Part shown: positions 17,367-38,391 of the stretch, one piece after another
How positions within the stretch are numbered: the first letter of the stretch is position 1
How the letters are laid out: each line of letters opens with the position of its first letter
Assembly: GCF_900105945.1 (NCBI RefSeq)
Contig: NZ_FNSO01000004.1
Coordinates: 1,922,001 to 1,986,000 of the forward strand
Reading direction: 5' to 3'
DNA: 64,000 nt
Source of the DNA: Amycolatopsis tolypomycina
GTDB taxonomy: Bacteria > Actinomycetota > Actinomycetes > Mycobacteriales > Pseudonocardiaceae
Notes under the pieces: generated by a model
Seen by the model: the letters and a program-made list of their open reading frames with translations, nothing else
What the model was told of the DNA's origin: nothing
The model's database searches: none
Program-made: the position numbers and the translations under genes

Positions 17367-17373
17367 TGTCACC

Positions 17374-17402
17374 AGAATGACGAACTGGACTTCGTCTGTC
17401 AA
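17374..17402 (-). promoter_or_regulatory. promoter of the terC riboswitch transcript
   Basis: Minus strand: a perfect -35 TTGACA (17397-17402), a 17-base spacer and a -10-like CATTCT (17374-17379). Transcription would begin about seven bases downstream, near 17367, just at the 5' end of riboswitch P1. The fit of promoter spacing to the aptamer boundary supports both calls. Confidence 0.6.
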
Positions 17403-17426
17403 GTTCGGACGGTTAATGTGACGGGT

Positions 17427-17717
17427 ATGGCTTCGTGGACGTTCCTCAGCAACCACGCGCACGTCCTGCTGTGCGTGGCCGCGGATCCCGACCGGACGCT
17501 GCACGACATCGCCGAGCGGGTCGGGATCACCGAGCGCGGCGTGCAGCTCATCCTCGCCGACCTGATCGCCGAGGGCTACTTGGAACGCGAGCGCATCGGC
17601 CGGCGCAACCACTACAAGATCCACCCGGAAGGACGGCTGCGTCACCCGTTGGAGGCACACCATCGGGTGGCCGATCTCGTTGCGGCACTGGGGGTTGAAC
17701 CCGCGACACCGGCGTGA
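17427..17717 (+). CDS. small winged-helix (ArsR/MarR-like) transcriptional regulator
   Basis: 96 residues from ATG 17427 (MASWTFLSNHAHVLLCVA). A compact winged helix: helix 1 NHAHVLLCVAADPDRTLHDIAERV, recognition helix ITERGVQLILADLIAEGYLE, and wing RERIGRRNHYKIHPEG. The C-terminal tail LRHPLEAHHRVADLVAALGV is a short dimerisation-type helix. Proteins of this size and sequence are common HTH regulators of actinomycetes with unknown ligands; there is no ArsR-type Cys metal motif. It is divergent from the TerC operon and may bind within their shared 180-base region. No clear ribosome-binding site, so a leaderless or short-leader mRNA is possible. Confidence 0.8.
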   Translation: MASWTFLSNHAHVLLCVAADPDRTLHDIAERVGITERGVQLILADLIAEGYLERERIGRRNHYKIHPEGRLRHPLEAHHRVADLVAALGVEPATPA

Positions 17718-17774
17718 TGGCGCGGCCGACGACCGCCGGCGTGACTGCACCACCGCCCACCGCAACTCCCGTGA

Positions 17775-30032
<12,258 letters not shown>

Positions 30033-30060
30033 GCTGGCGGCTCCTCTGCGGCGGTGGGGA

Positions 30061-30098
30061 CGCCAGTATCGGCAGGGCAGGACTGGCAATCCGCAAAG
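30061..30098 (-). promoter_or_regulatory. conserved promoter/operator block of NRPS-1
   Basis: Minus strand, ending 28 bases before the NRPS-1 start. It matches the block upstream of the stand-alone C gene (38322-38359) at about 33 of 38 positions. Both contain a 6-bp inverted repeat GCCAGT ... ACTGGC with 14 bases between (here 30062-30087) and end in GCCGATACTGGCG. GATACT could serve as -10. It is presumably recognised by a cluster-specific activator. Confidence 0.75.
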
Positions 30099-30114
30099 AA
30101 GCGCCCAGGGCGGC

Positions 30115-32805
30115 TCAGCCCTGCGCGTAGTGGCCGGAGAGGATCGCGGTCGCCAGTTCGACCCGCGACCGGTAGCCGCTGCGCTGGAAGAGCCGGGACA
30201 GCCGCCCTTCGACGCTCTTCTCGCCCGTCTGCAGGAGCGTGGCGATCTGCTTGTTGCCCAGCCCTTCGGCCACGAGGACCGCGAGCAGGCGCTCGTTCTC
30301 GGCCAGCGTCGTCTGCCGGCCGGGCACCTGCACCCCGCACTGGCGCATCAGCGTCCGCGACCAGGACCGGCTCATCAGCGCGTCCATGGCGCCGAAGATG
30401 GCGTAGGACTCCGAAAGCAGGGCCGGCGGCTCGCCCAGCCCGTACCGCACGAACCGTTCGAGCGCGACGGCCTGCTCCAGCGGCTGGTCGCGCAGGCGCA
30501 GCAGGCGCATCGCCTCGGCGGCCGCGGCCGGGTCGTCGTGCACGAGCGCGTGCAGGGTGAGGCGGTTGAACTCGGCGCGCTCGGTGCCCAGGCACTTCGC
30601 CACCTTCTCGAGCTTGGTCAGGTAGCCCGGCAGGTGCTCGGTCCGGTGCGTGCGCACGCCCATGTCGGCCAGCGCGATCCACAGCAGGTCGGTCTGCGCC
30701 AGGACGCCGTTCTCCTCGGCCTCGTCGACCGCCGCCCGCAGGATCGCTTCCGTGCGCGCGTATTCGCCATGTGCGCGCTCGTACAGCGCCTCGGGAATCG
30801 CCAGCAGGTGGGGCATCGCGGGCCCGCGGGCCCGTGCCGTGGCGAGCAGTTCGCGGGCCCGCGAGAGCTTGCCGCGGCACAGCTGGATGGTCGAGACGAG
30901 CTGGAACATGACGGTCTGGGCCGGGTCGCAGCCGTCGGGTGCCCCGGCGGCGATGTGCTTGCGGGCCAGCTCCATGGCGTCGTCGAAGCGGCCGGCGCCC
31001 ACCGTGAGGATCATCCGGGCGGGCGTGCCAAGGGGCACCGTGCGGGTGGCGTCGAGCAGCCGCTCCGCCTGCCGCAGCTCGCTCAGCGCCACGAGCGCGC
31101 CGGCGTGGCCGGCCACTTCCGCGGACGGCCGTTCCCCGGCCTCGATCCGGCGCTCCAGTTCGGCGAGGTCGTGGTCGAACGCCGTGCGGTCGCCCAGCCA
31201 CAGGTCCACGACGGAGCCGAACTGCCGGACGGCCGCCGCGACCCGCGGGCCGCCGGGATCCTCGCGGATCCGCTGCAGCAGCTCGTGCGATGCGCGCCAG
31301 CGGCCGACCAGGGCCAGCGCGTACGCCCGGACGACCAGGCCTTCGAGCGGGGTGGCGAAGGGCATCGCGGGCGAAGTCCCGCCGTCGGCGAGCTCCGCCA
31401 GCTCGTCCCGGCGACCGGTCCCGGACAGGGCGCGGAGGTGGACGAAGCAGACGTCCAGCAGCTCGTCGGCCGGGATTTCCGCCGCGTGCGCGCGCAACAC
31501 CGTCCCGGTGGACTCGAGCGCCTGGCCGGGGTCGTCGACCGCTGCGCTGATGCGGGCGTGCAGCAGCAGGATCTCGGTGCGTGCGGCCGGGTCGGCGGTG
31601 AGCCCGGCCGCCGCCCGCAGCCAGGGCAGCGCCCGCCGCCCGTCGGCCGGCGCCAGTGCACGGGCGTGGGCGAGCAGGTCGGCGGCCGCCCGGGCGGGGT
31701 CGACGAGCCGCCCCGCGTCGACGAGCTGGTCGGGCAGGGCGTGGGGCGCGGTGCCGCGGGCCGCGCCGGACCACAGCGCCTGCACGGCGAGCTGGGCGAG
31801 CCGGCGCCGCTCGTAGGGCCCCAGCGCCCAGGTCAGCGCCACCGCGACCAGCGGCTGGCGGAACGTCCAGGTGTCCCGGGACCGGGCATGGTGCAGCACG
31901 CCGGTCCGGGCGAGCAGCTCCAGCTCGTGCCGGGCCTGGGTTTCGGCGGTGCCGAGCGCTTCGGCGACCAGCCGGGTGGCGGCCGGGCCGAGCCCCTGGA
32001 ACACCGAGACCGCCTTGGCCGCCGCCCAGGCGGTCGCGCCGAGCCGGCGGATCGCGGTGAGCAGTTCGTGCTGTTCGGACAGCCGCGACGGCGCCGGCGC
32101 CCCGGTCAGGTAGGCGTGCCGGTCGACCACGCGCAGGATGTCGTGCGCCTGGCCGATCCGCAGGCCGGCCTCGACGAGGGCGGGCCAGCCGTGGGTGGCC
32201 CGCCACACGCGGTCGGCGAGCCGGCGTTCCGGCACCGCGCCGAGCAGAGACGTGACGAGCGACGGCAGTTCGGTGCGGGGCAGCGGGCGCAGGGTGACGT
32301 GGTGGAGCAGGCCGTCCCGGTGCAGCCGCGCGGCGCTCTCCTGGAAGGCCGCGCGGGTCGCGGCGGGCAGGGGCAGCGCGACGGTGCACACGCAGGCGGA
32401 CTTCGTCGTGGCCAGCTGCCGGACGAGCGCGTCCAGCGAGCCGATGCCTTCGGCCGGCAGCAAGTGGACGTCCTTGAGGAGCAGCAGCGTGCCCGCGGTG
32501 GCGCGCAGCACCGCCGCGGTCGGGATCCGCTCCAGCAGGGCCGCTCCGGAGGCGGCGCCGGCGAACGCGAAGTCGACCACCCGCACCTGGGCGAAGGGCG
32601 GCGGGTGCTCGGTGAGGAGACGGCAGAGGGCGGCCTCGACCGCGGTGAGCTCGACGCCGACCGGTCCGCTGAGGACGGTCAGCACCGGACGGCCGGGCGA
32701 GTGGAGCGCCTCGGCGATTTCGCGGGCGACCCGCTCGGACGGCGGGACGAATCGATCAGGCTGCACGCTTCCCGCTCTGCTCGTTCGGGCACCCCGGCGG
32801 GACAT
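30115..32805 (-). CDS. LAL-type LuxR regulator with degenerate Walker A, cluster-linked
   Basis: 896 residues from ATG 32805. The N-terminal STAND-like module has [20 protein letters not shown] at the P-loop position: the Gly-Lys-Ser/Thr of Walker A is missing, so ATP binding is doubtful. A Walker B-like [15 protein letters not shown] remains. Long helical repeats occupy about 300-820. The C-terminal LuxR HTH is at about 835-890 ([39 protein letters not shown]). It lies 82 bases downstream of the NRPS-1 start region, and NRPS-1 is transcribed the same way, so read-through is possible, but the conserved promoter block between them indicates separate initiation. It is likely a pathway regulator. 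Divergent from the second LAL regulator. Confidence 0.88.
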   Translation of the reverse strand: MSRRGARTSRAGSVQPDRFVPPSERVAREIAEALHSPGRPVLTVLSGPVGVELTAVEAALCRLLTEHPPPFAQVRVVDFAFAGAASGAALLERIPTAAVLRATAGTLLLLKDVHLLPAEGIGSLDALVRQLATTKSACVCTVALPLPAATRAAFQESAARLHRDGLLHHVTLRPLPRTELPSLVTSLLGAVPERRLADRVWRATHGWPALVEAGLRIGQAHDILRVVDRHAYLTGAPAPSRLSEQHELLTAIRRLGATAWAAAKAVSVFQGLGPAATRLVAEALGTAETQARHELELLARTGVLHHARSRDTWTFRQPLVAVALTWALGPYERRRLAQLAVQALWSGAARGTAPHALPDQLVDAGRLVDPARAAADLLAHARALAPADGRRALPWLRAAAGLTADPAARTEILLLHARISAAVDDPGQALESTGTVLRAHAAEIPADELLDVCFVHLRALSGTGRRDELAELADGGTSPAMPFATPLEGLVVRAYALALVGRWRASHELLQRIREDPGGPRVAAAVRQFGSVVDLWLGDRTAFDHDLAELERRIEAGERPSAEVAGHAGALVALSELRQAERLLDATRTVPLGTPARMILTVGAGRFDDAMELARKHIAAGAPDGCDPAQTVMFQLVSTIQLCRGKLSRARELLATARARGPAMPHLLAIPEALYERAHGEYARTEAILRAAVDEAEENGVLAQTDLLWIALADMGVRTHRTEHLPGYLTKLEKVAKCLGTERAEFNRLTLHALVHDDPAAAAEAMRLLRLRDQPLEQAVALERFVRYGLGEPPALLSESYAIFGAMDALMSRSWSRTLMRQCGVQVPGRQTTLAENERLLAVLVAEGLGNKQIATLLQTGEKSVEGRLSRLFQRSGYRSRVELATAILSGHYAQG

Positions 32806-33220
32806 CGGTTCGCCGGGCCGGGGCGTGTCAGATTAACCGCAGCCCGCCGGAGCCCGCCAACGCCGCCGGACCGGTCGCCCGCTGTCCAAATGCACTGTGG
32901 TGGCACGGGATCTGGCCGATGAGGCCACTCCCGCACAGCTGAAGATCACTCTTGCGGGTGACCGTCGGCGCTTTTCCCGGCGTTCTGTTTGTCCCGCTGC
33001 CTCCGGTGGCCGGTATCACTCCGGAGTGCCGGGCAGGGCCTCGGCCGGGTGACTAACACTGTTCACGCGCACATATGCGTGATCGACTACTTGAGCTGTG
33101 TCCCCGAATGGGGTACATCTCATTCCACTTTCGGCCGGACGGCGTAATGGGCGTGGCCCGCTCTCGTCACCCGAGGGAGCGCGGCGGCCCGACGGGGCGG
33201 TGAACGGGAGGAGGCGGTCG
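32806..33220. promoter_or_regulatory. divergent control region of the two LAL regulators
   Basis: 415 bases without a convincing gene. Near the centre, GTGACTAACACTGTTCAC (33050-33067) and CACGCGCACATATGCGTG (33066-33083) form two adjacent imperfect dyads, followed by CCCCGAATGGGG (33103-33114), a 4-bp inverted repeat. AT content rises here compared with the flanks. These are plausible operators for one or both regulators; no clear -35/-10 pair could be fixed. Confidence 0.4.
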
Positions 33221-36200
33221 GTGATCCGGGACTGCAGTGCCTTGCCGGGGCGGGGCGACGAGGTCGCCGCGCTGGAAAATGTCGCGGGGCGGCCCGTTCT
33301 CGTCGTGCTCAGGGGGGTGGCCGGCGCGGGCAAGACGGCCGTGCTCGGCGCGGTGCGGAAGAAGTGGCACGAACGTGGAATGAAGATTATTCACGTCTCC
33401 TTTTCCGCCGGTGATTCCGGTGAATGCGGCGTCCCGGCGGTGCTGGCCGCTTTTCACGCGGAATTCGGCACTCGATGTGACACCAAGCTGGCGGCTGTAA
33501 ACCGGCTTTGCTCGTCGGAGGACACCGGGAGTTCACCTTCCGATCCCGCGTTGTTCACCGAGCTGACCCGGCTGTTCGGGGCGCTCCGGCAGAGCGGTCC
33601 CGCGGCCGTGGTCTTCGACGACCTCCACGCCGTGCCCGACTCCGGTTTCACGATCGCGGCCGCGCGCTACGCCGGCTGCACGGTGCTCGCGGCCTGCCGC
33701 GACGAAGAGGCCGTCGAGCCCACCCTGCTGAGCGCGCTCGCCGACCAGGTCGTCGACCTGCGGCCGCTGACGGACGGCGAGATCGACGAGCTGCTCGCCG
33801 ACCGCGGGCCGGTGGATCCCGCCGTCGCCCCGGCGTTGCGGGCCGCGCTCGGCTCCCTGCGCGGCAACCCGGGTGCCGTGCTGGCGGTCCGGGACGAACT
33901 CGAGCGGGCCGGCCGGCTCGTCCCGGTGCGCGGGGTGCGGTGCCTGGCCGACCCCACGGCGCCGATCGCGCTCCCGCCCGGCCACGAGCGGGTCCGGCAG
34001 GTGACGCGGCTGCCCGAGCCGGCCCCGGCACTGGCCGCGCTCGTCGGCGTCGCCGGGACCATCCCGGTGGACGACCTGCTGCGCCTGGCCGAAACGGCCG
34101 GCTGGGAGCCGGCCGCCTGCGGCCGGGCCACCGACCGGCTCGTCGCCGCCGGAGTGCTGGGCTGCGACGAGCGGGGTGAGCTGTTCGTCCCCTGCCCGGC
34201 ACTGGCCACGGCGGTGCTGAACACCTTGGGGGAGCGGACGCACGCGATCCACGCAATGGTCGCCGGCCACCTGCTCCACGGCGACTCCGCGTTCGAGGTG
34301 GAGCCCCTCGCCGGGCCCGAAGTGCGGAGCGAGCCGGACGTGGTCGCGCGGCTGTGCCGGGAAGCCGCCCGGATCAGCCCCGCCGCCTCGGCCACCCGCT
34401 GGTACCGCACGGCGCTGGCGCACTGCGCGGCCTCCGGCCCCGGCCCCGACTCCGGACGGGTCCTCGGCCTCGGCCGCGACCCTGACACTGGCCGCGGCCG
34501 CGGCCCCGGCTCTGGCCCCGGCCCCGGCCTTGGCCTCGGCCCCGGCTCTGGCTTTGGCCCCGGCTCTGGCCGCGACTCCGGCCCTGGCCCTGGCCCTGGC
34601 CCCGACACTGGCTCCGGCTCCGGCCCCGGCCCCGACTCCGGACGGGTCCTCGGCCTCGGCCTCGGCCGCGACCCCGACACTGGCCCCGGCCCCGGCCCCG
34701 GCCCCGGCCCCGGCCCCGGCCCCGGCTCTGGCCCCGGCCTTGGCCTCGGCCCCGACGCCGGCCCCGGCCCCGGCCGCGGCCCTGGCCCCAGCCCCGACAC
34801 TGGCCCCGACCCCGACCCCGACCGCGACCGCGACCGCGACCGCGACCCCGGCCTCGGGCCCCGCCCCGGCTCAGGCCCCGACCCCAGCCCCGACCCCGGC
34901 CGGGTCTCCGACCTGACACGGTCGCTCCTGCGCCTGCTGGTGCGGATCGGCCGCCACGACTGGCTGCCCGAGGTGGTCGCCGAGGTGGTCGCCGACGGCG
35001 TGCCGGCCGGGCTTGAATACGAGCTGGCGGTGGCGGCGGCGCTGGGGGCCTTGCACACGGGCATCCCGGTCACCTCGGCCGTGGCGGCGGAGCTGGCCGT
35101 CGATCCGGCCGGGCGGCCGCCGCTCGAGTTCGCCGGGCTGTGGTTCGACGGGCGCGAGGCCATGAGCCTCGACGGGTTCGTGGCCGCGTTCGGCGCCTTC
35201 CGGCTCGGCGGTGCGCCGGATGCCGCGCCGATGCGTGACCAGCTCGAGATCTGGGCGGGCCGGCACGACCTGGTCGCCCTGTTCGGGTTCCTGTTCGGCG
35301 CCGAATACGGTGTCCCGGAGGGCGGGCCGCTCGCGCTGTACCACCGGGTCATCACCGGCTACCACCGCGGGGAGTGGGCCGAGGTGCTGTCCGCGGTCCG
35401 CGTGCTCGAGCTGAGCGGGCAGCCGACCACGCCCGCGCACTCGCAGGCGCGGCTGCTGGCGGCGGAGATCCAGGCGTGCGAAGGGGAATTCGAGCTCGCC
35501 GCCGAATGGCTGGCCGCGGCGGGCGGGAGTCCGTTCCCCGCGATCGCGACCTGGGCCGAAACCGGCCTGTTGTGGCGCAGCGGACGGCTGCACGAAGCGG
35601 TCGACGCGGGCTGGCGCGGCTACGAAAAGGCCGCGGCGGCGGCCGAGCGGGGCAACCCCATCGGGATGCACTGGCTGCTGGTGCGGCTGACGATGCTGGA
35701 GTCCGAGGCCGGCGGCGTGGAAAGGCTGGCCGAGCTGCGGACGCTGGCCCGGAAGTGGTACCGCCGCTACGGCGGCCGCCGGCTGCAGATGGCCGACCTG
35801 ATGGTCACCAGCCTGGTCGAACGCGACTTCGCGAGCGCCCGCGCCGCCGTCGAGGTGGTGCGCAACCACGACAACCAGAGCGAACTGATGCGCGCGTGCC
35901 TGATCGCCTCGAGCAGCGCCGACGAGCCGCGGCCGTGGCTGCACGAGGCCTACGACATCGCCCGCCGCCTCGGCGGCGACCTGCTCCGCATGACGATCAA
36001 GGCCCGGATGCGCGAGCGCGGCGTGGCCCCGCCCCGCCGTCACCTCGCCTCGGCCGACCTGTCGGCCACCGAGCTGCGCATCATCGCCCTGATCCGCCAG
36101 GGCCTGACCAACCGGCAGATCGCCGGTGCGCTGCGAATCAGCGAAAAGACGGTGGAGAGCCACCTGACGCGGCTGTTCGCGAAGACGGGCTGCCGGTCGC

Positions 36201-36274
36201 GGCTCGACCTGGCCACCGCGAGCATCGAGGGCCGCCTGACCGTCGCGGGCCTCGACCGGAACGGAACGGCCTGA
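33221..36274 (+). CDS. LAL-type LuxR regulator with a long Gly-Pro repeat insert
   Basis: 1017 residues from GTG 33221, chosen because GGGAGGAGG precedes it; an upstream in-frame ATG at 33098 would add 41 basic residues. An intact Walker A GVAGAGKT lies at 32-39 and a Walker B-like AAVVFDDLHAV near 127. Helical repeats are interrupted at about 404-565 by a low-complexity stretch of Gly-Pro, Gly-Ser, Gly-Leu and Asp-Arg dipeptides. The LuxR HTH is at the C-terminus (about 950-1005: LSATELRIIALIRQGLTNRQIAGALRISEKTVESHLTRLFAKTG). Without the insert the length (about 855) is normal for the family. It is next to the NRPS genes and is the best candidate for the cluster activator. Confidence 0.9.
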   Translation: MIRDCSALPGRGDEVAALENVAGRPVLVVLRGVAGAGKTAVLGAVRKKWHERGMKIIHVSFSAGDSGECGVPAVLAAFHAEFGTRCDTKLAAVNRLCSSEDTGSSPSDPALFTELTRLFGALRQSGPAAVVFDDLHAVPDSGFTIAAARYAGCTVLAACRDEEAVEPTLLSALADQVVDLRPLTDGEIDELLADRGPVDPAVAPALRAALGSLRGNPGAVLAVRDELERAGRLVPVRGVRCLADPTAPIALPPGHERVRQVTRLPEPAPALAALVGVAGTIPVDDLLRLAETAGWEPAACGRATDRLVAAGVLGCDERGELFVPCPALATAVLNTLGERTHAIHAMVAGHLLHGDSAFEVEPLAGPEVRSEPDVVARLCREAARISPAASATRWYRTALAHCAASGPGPDSGRVLGLGRDPDTGRGRGPGSGPGPGLGLGPGSGFGPGSGRDSGPGPGPGPDTGSGSGPGPDSGRVLGLGLGRDPDTGPGPGPGPGPGPGPGSGPGLGLGPDAGPGPGRGPGPSPDTGPDPDPDRDRDRDRDPGLGPRPGSGPDPSPDPGRVSDLTRSLLRLLVRIGRHDWLPEVVAEVVADGVPAGLEYELAVAAALGALHTGIPVTSAVAAELAVDPAGRPPLEFAGLWFDGREAMSLDGFVAAFGAFRLGGAPDAAPMRDQLEIWAGRHDLVALFGFLFGAEYGVPEGGPLALYHRVITGYHRGEWAEVLSAVRVLELSGQPTTPAHSQARLLAAEIQACEGEFELAAEWLAAAGGSPFPAIATWAETGLLWRSGRLHEAVDAGWRGYEKAAAAAERGNPIGMHWLLVRLTMLESEAGGVERLAELRTLARKWYRRYGGRRLQMADLMVTSLVERDFASARAAVEVVRNHDNQSELMRACLIASSSADEPRPWLHEAYDIARRLGGDLLRMTIKARMRERGVAPPRRHLASADLSATELRIIALIRQGLTNRQIAGALRISEKTVESHLTRLFAKTGCRSRLDLATASIEGRLTVAGLDRNGTA
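34432..34914 (+). repeat. in-frame GGCCCC-rich minisatellite inside the LAL regulator
   Basis: 483 bases built from degenerate hexamers such as GGCCCC, GGCCTC, GGCTCT and GGCCGC, coding mostly Gly-Pro, Gly-Leu, Gly-Ser and Gly-Arg. A larger unit beginning at 34442 recurs at 34628, exactly 186 bases (62 codons) apart, showing an in-frame segmental duplication. The reading frame stays open throughout. Such arrays change length by slippage. Confidence 0.9.
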
Positions 36275-36316
36275 CGGAGCCGCCGTCGTCCACGACGTGC
36301 GACGGCGGCACCCGGC

Positions 36317-36520
36317 TCAGCCGCCCTGGACGACCCCGAGCAGGTCGCCGACCGACAGCGGCGCCCGCCCGCCCGGCACCGCCGGGACCGCCCGGCCCGC
36401 GACGGCACCGCCGTGGGCGAAGAACTGGTCGCAGATCGCCGCGACCGGCTGTTCCGGACGGCCGAGGGCCAGCGGATCCGGCGCGGGCGTGGTGTTCACA
36501 GTGGACTCGACGGTGTTCAT
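36317..36520 (-). CDS. 67-residue peptide ending in Gly-Gly, candidate precursor or signalling peptide
   Basis: Starts at ATG 36520 with GAGGAG five bases upstream and lies only eight bases beyond the ABC permease stop, so it is the third gene of the exporter operon. The sequence has an N-terminal polar part (MNTVESTVNTTPAPDPLALG), one Cys (QPVAAICDQFF), a Gly/Ala/Pro-rich middle, and ends APLSVGDLLGVVQGG directly before the stop. The ending resembles double-glycine leader peptides of bacteriocins and lanthipeptides, yet no core follows the GG. The Pro-Leu ... Cys ... Ser-x-x-Asp-Leu-Leu-x-Val layout recurs in three small proteins at 57.6-58.8 kb. It is not a carrier protein (no GxxS). Function unknown. 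Confidence 0.75.
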   Translation of the reverse strand: MNTVESTVNTTPAPDPLALGRPEQPVAAICDQFFAHGGAVAGRAVPAVPGGRAPLSVGDLLGVVQGG

Positions 36521-36528
36521 GCTTCTCC

Positions 36529-37320
36529 TCAGGGTGTTTTCTCGGAAACGGACCGGAAAACCCGCGAAGCCGCCGTCACGACGACGGCCAGCAGGATCGT
36601 GATCGTCACGCACGCCACCGGCACGGCGTGGACGACGGCGAAGCTGTCGCCGGTGTCCGCCACCGGGTTGCCCCACAGCAGGCGGCAGGCCGTCGACACC
36701 GTGCTCACCGGGCTCCACGACGCGATCGCGTGCAGCCAGCCCGGCAGGCCGTCCGGGGGGACGAAGGCCGTCGACACGAACGAGCCCACCACCAGGACCA
36801 GGCCCGACAGCGAGTTGACCGCCGGGGTGCTGCGGATCCACAGGCCGGCCAGGATGCCCGTCCACGACAGGAGGAACGCCAGTGCCAGCAGCAGGCCGAA
36901 GCCCGCCAGGCCCGCGCCGATCCCGGTGTGGATCCGCCAGCCCAGCAGCCAGCCGACGGCCAGCGCGATGGTCATGCCCACCGCGAGCAGCAGCAGGTCG
37001 CACAGCGACTGCGCGAGCAGCACCGGGGTCCGGCCGATCGGCAGGGAGCGGAACCGGTCGACGAGCCCGCCGCGCAGGTCCTCCGCCACCGCGATCGCGC
37101 TCGTGCCGAAACCGGCCAGCGCCACCTGGGCGCCGACGCCGGCCATGGTGAAGTCGAGGAAGCTCGTGCCGTCCGGCATGGCCATGGACTTGTTGAGCAG
37201 GTAGCCCATCACCACCACCATCGTCACCGGGGTGAGCGTGACGGCGAACAGCTCGCCGGGCGAGCGGCGCAGCCGCAGCAGCCGCCGTCCGGTGAGGGCG
37301 GCGGTCTCGGTGAGGATCAT
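36529..37320 (-). CDS. ABC-2 type exporter permease (DrrB-like)
   Basis: 263 residues from ATG 37320, overlapping the ATPase stop (ATGA). Six hydrophobic helices in the ABC-2 order: [100 protein letters not shown] and the C-terminal [18 protein letters not shown]. The conserved polar loop [21 protein letters not shown] matches daunorubicin-type DrrB. With the adjacent ATPase it should export a hydrophobic metabolite, most simply the NRPS product, and provide self-resistance. Followed by the 67-residue peptide gene. Confidence 0.9.
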   Translation of the reverse strand: MILTETAALTGRRLLRLRRSPGELFAVTLTPVTMVVVMGYLLNKSMAMPDGTSFLDFTMAGVGAQVALAGFGTSAIAVAEDLRGGLVDRFRSLPIGRTPVLLAQSLCDLLLLAVGMTIALAVGWLLGWRIHTGIGAGLAGFGLLLALAFLLSWTGILAGLWIRSTPAVNSLSGLVLVVGSFVSTAFVPPDGLPGWLHAIASWSPVSTVSTACRLLWGNPVADTGDSFAVVHAVPVACVTITILLAVVVTAASRVFRSVSEKTP

Positions 37321-38252
37321 GCGGCCTGCTCCTTTCCGGTCAAGGCGAGGAAGACGTCGTCGAGGGACGGCCGCCGGACGGCGAAGTCGGTCACGGCCAG
37401 GCCGGCCCCGTCGAGGGCGGCCGCCGCCGCGGCGACGGTCGCCATGCCGTCGTCCAGCGGCAGGGAGAGCCGTCCCGCCGCGGGGTCGACGTCCGACGCC
37501 GCCGGGCCGAGCGCGGCCACCGCGGCCGGGACGTCGGCCGGGTCCGCCAGGACGATGCCCAGCCATTCGCCGCCCACCTTCCGCTTCAGCTCCTCGGGGC
37601 TGCCCTCCGCGACGACCGAACCGGCGCCGAGGACCACGATCCGGTCGGCGAGCCGGTCGGCCTCCTCCAGGTACTGCGTGGTGAGCACCACCGTGATGCC
37701 GCTGTCGACCTGCTCGCGGACCTCCGTCCACAGTTGACGGCGGCTGGCCGGGTCCAGCCCGGCGCTCGGCTCGTCGAGGAACAGCACCGCCGGCCGGGTG
37801 ACCAGGCAGCACGCCAGGTCGAGCCGACGGCGCATCCCGCCCGAGTAGGTGCCCGCCCGGCGGTCCGCGGCGGCGGTGAGGTCGAACCGCGCCAGCAGCT
37901 CGTCCGCCCGGACGCGGGCACCCCGGGCGCCCAGCCGCAGCAACCTGCCCAGCAGCACCAGGTTCTCGCGCCCGGTGAGCTGCCCGTCGACCGCGGCGTA
38001 CTGGCCGGCGAGCGCGATCCGGCGCCGGACCTCCTGCGGCGCACGGGCGACGTCGAACCCGGCGACGCGCGCCGCCCCGCCGTCCGGCGCGAGCAGCGTC
38101 GCGAGGATCCGGACGGTGGTGGTCTTGCCTGCCCCGTTGTGGCCGAGCAGGCCCAGCACGGTCCCGGACGGCACGTGCAGGTCGATGCCGCGCAGGGCCT
38201 CGTGGCCGGGATAACGCTTGCGCAGCTGGCAGGTCTCGACGACCGCGTCCAC
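37317..38252 (-). CDS. ABC exporter ATPase (DrrA-like)
   Basis: 311 residues from GTG 38252, with AAAGGGG seven bases upstream. Walker [15 protein letters not shown] near residue 45, Q-loop, signature [12 protein letters not shown] near 140, Walker [15 protein letters not shown] near 160, and switch His in [13 protein letters not shown]-terminal DrrA-type domain follows ([14 protein letters not shown] near the end). It energises the coupled ABC-2 permease. The gene is transcribed divergently from the stand-alone C gene, and the 139-base gap holds the conserved promoter block, so exporter and synthetase are probably co-regulated. Confidence 0.93.
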   Translation of the reverse strand: MDAVVETCQLRKRYPGHEALRGIDLHVPSGTVLGLLGHNGAGKTTTVRILATLLAPDGGAARVAGFDVARAPQEVRRRIALAGQYAAVDGQLTGRENLVLLGRLLRLGARGARVRADELLARFDLTAAADRRAGTYSGGMRRRLDLACCLVTRPAVLFLDEPSAGLDPASRRQLWTEVREQVDSGITVVLTTQYLEEADRLADRIVVLGAGSVVAEGSPEELKRKVGGEWLGIVLADPADVPAAVAALGPAASDVDPAAGRLSLPLDDGMATVAAAAAALDGAGLAVTDFAVRRPSLDDVFLALTGKEQAA

Positions 38253-38269
38253 TTCGGACCCCTTTCCTG

Positions 38270-38359
38270 GCGTTGCCCGCCGATCCTGGCCGTGCCCGCA
38301 CTGGCATGGCGCCAACGTCGCTTTTGCGCTTTGCCAGTCGTGCCTTGCCGATACTGGCG
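38270..38359. promoter_or_regulatory. bidirectional control region between exporter operon and NRPS-2 operon
   Basis: The plus-strand block at 38322-38359 contains GCCAGT (38333-38338) and ACTGGC (38353-38358), an inverted repeat with the same 14-base spacing as upstream of NRPS-1, ending 32 bases before the stand-alone C gene start. A degenerate second copy lies closer to the exporter: GCCGATCCTGGC ending near 38290, compared with GCCGATACTGGC in the block, plus another ACTGGC at 38300-38305. Two sites could serve the two directions. Confidence 0.7.
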
Positions 38360-38391
38360 GCCCCCACCCGCCTCCGGAGAGGAGCTCCCCG

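Noticed and set aside
34374..34919. Arg-Gly and Ala-Pro repeat ORFs in other frames of the minisatellite
   Set aside because: They arise automatically from the hexameric repeat; only the LAL frame continues into conserved sequence on both sides.
36317..36520. 67-residue peptide as an NRPS carrier or MbtH-like protein
   Set aside because: It lacks the GxxS phosphopantetheine site and the MbtH Trp motifs.
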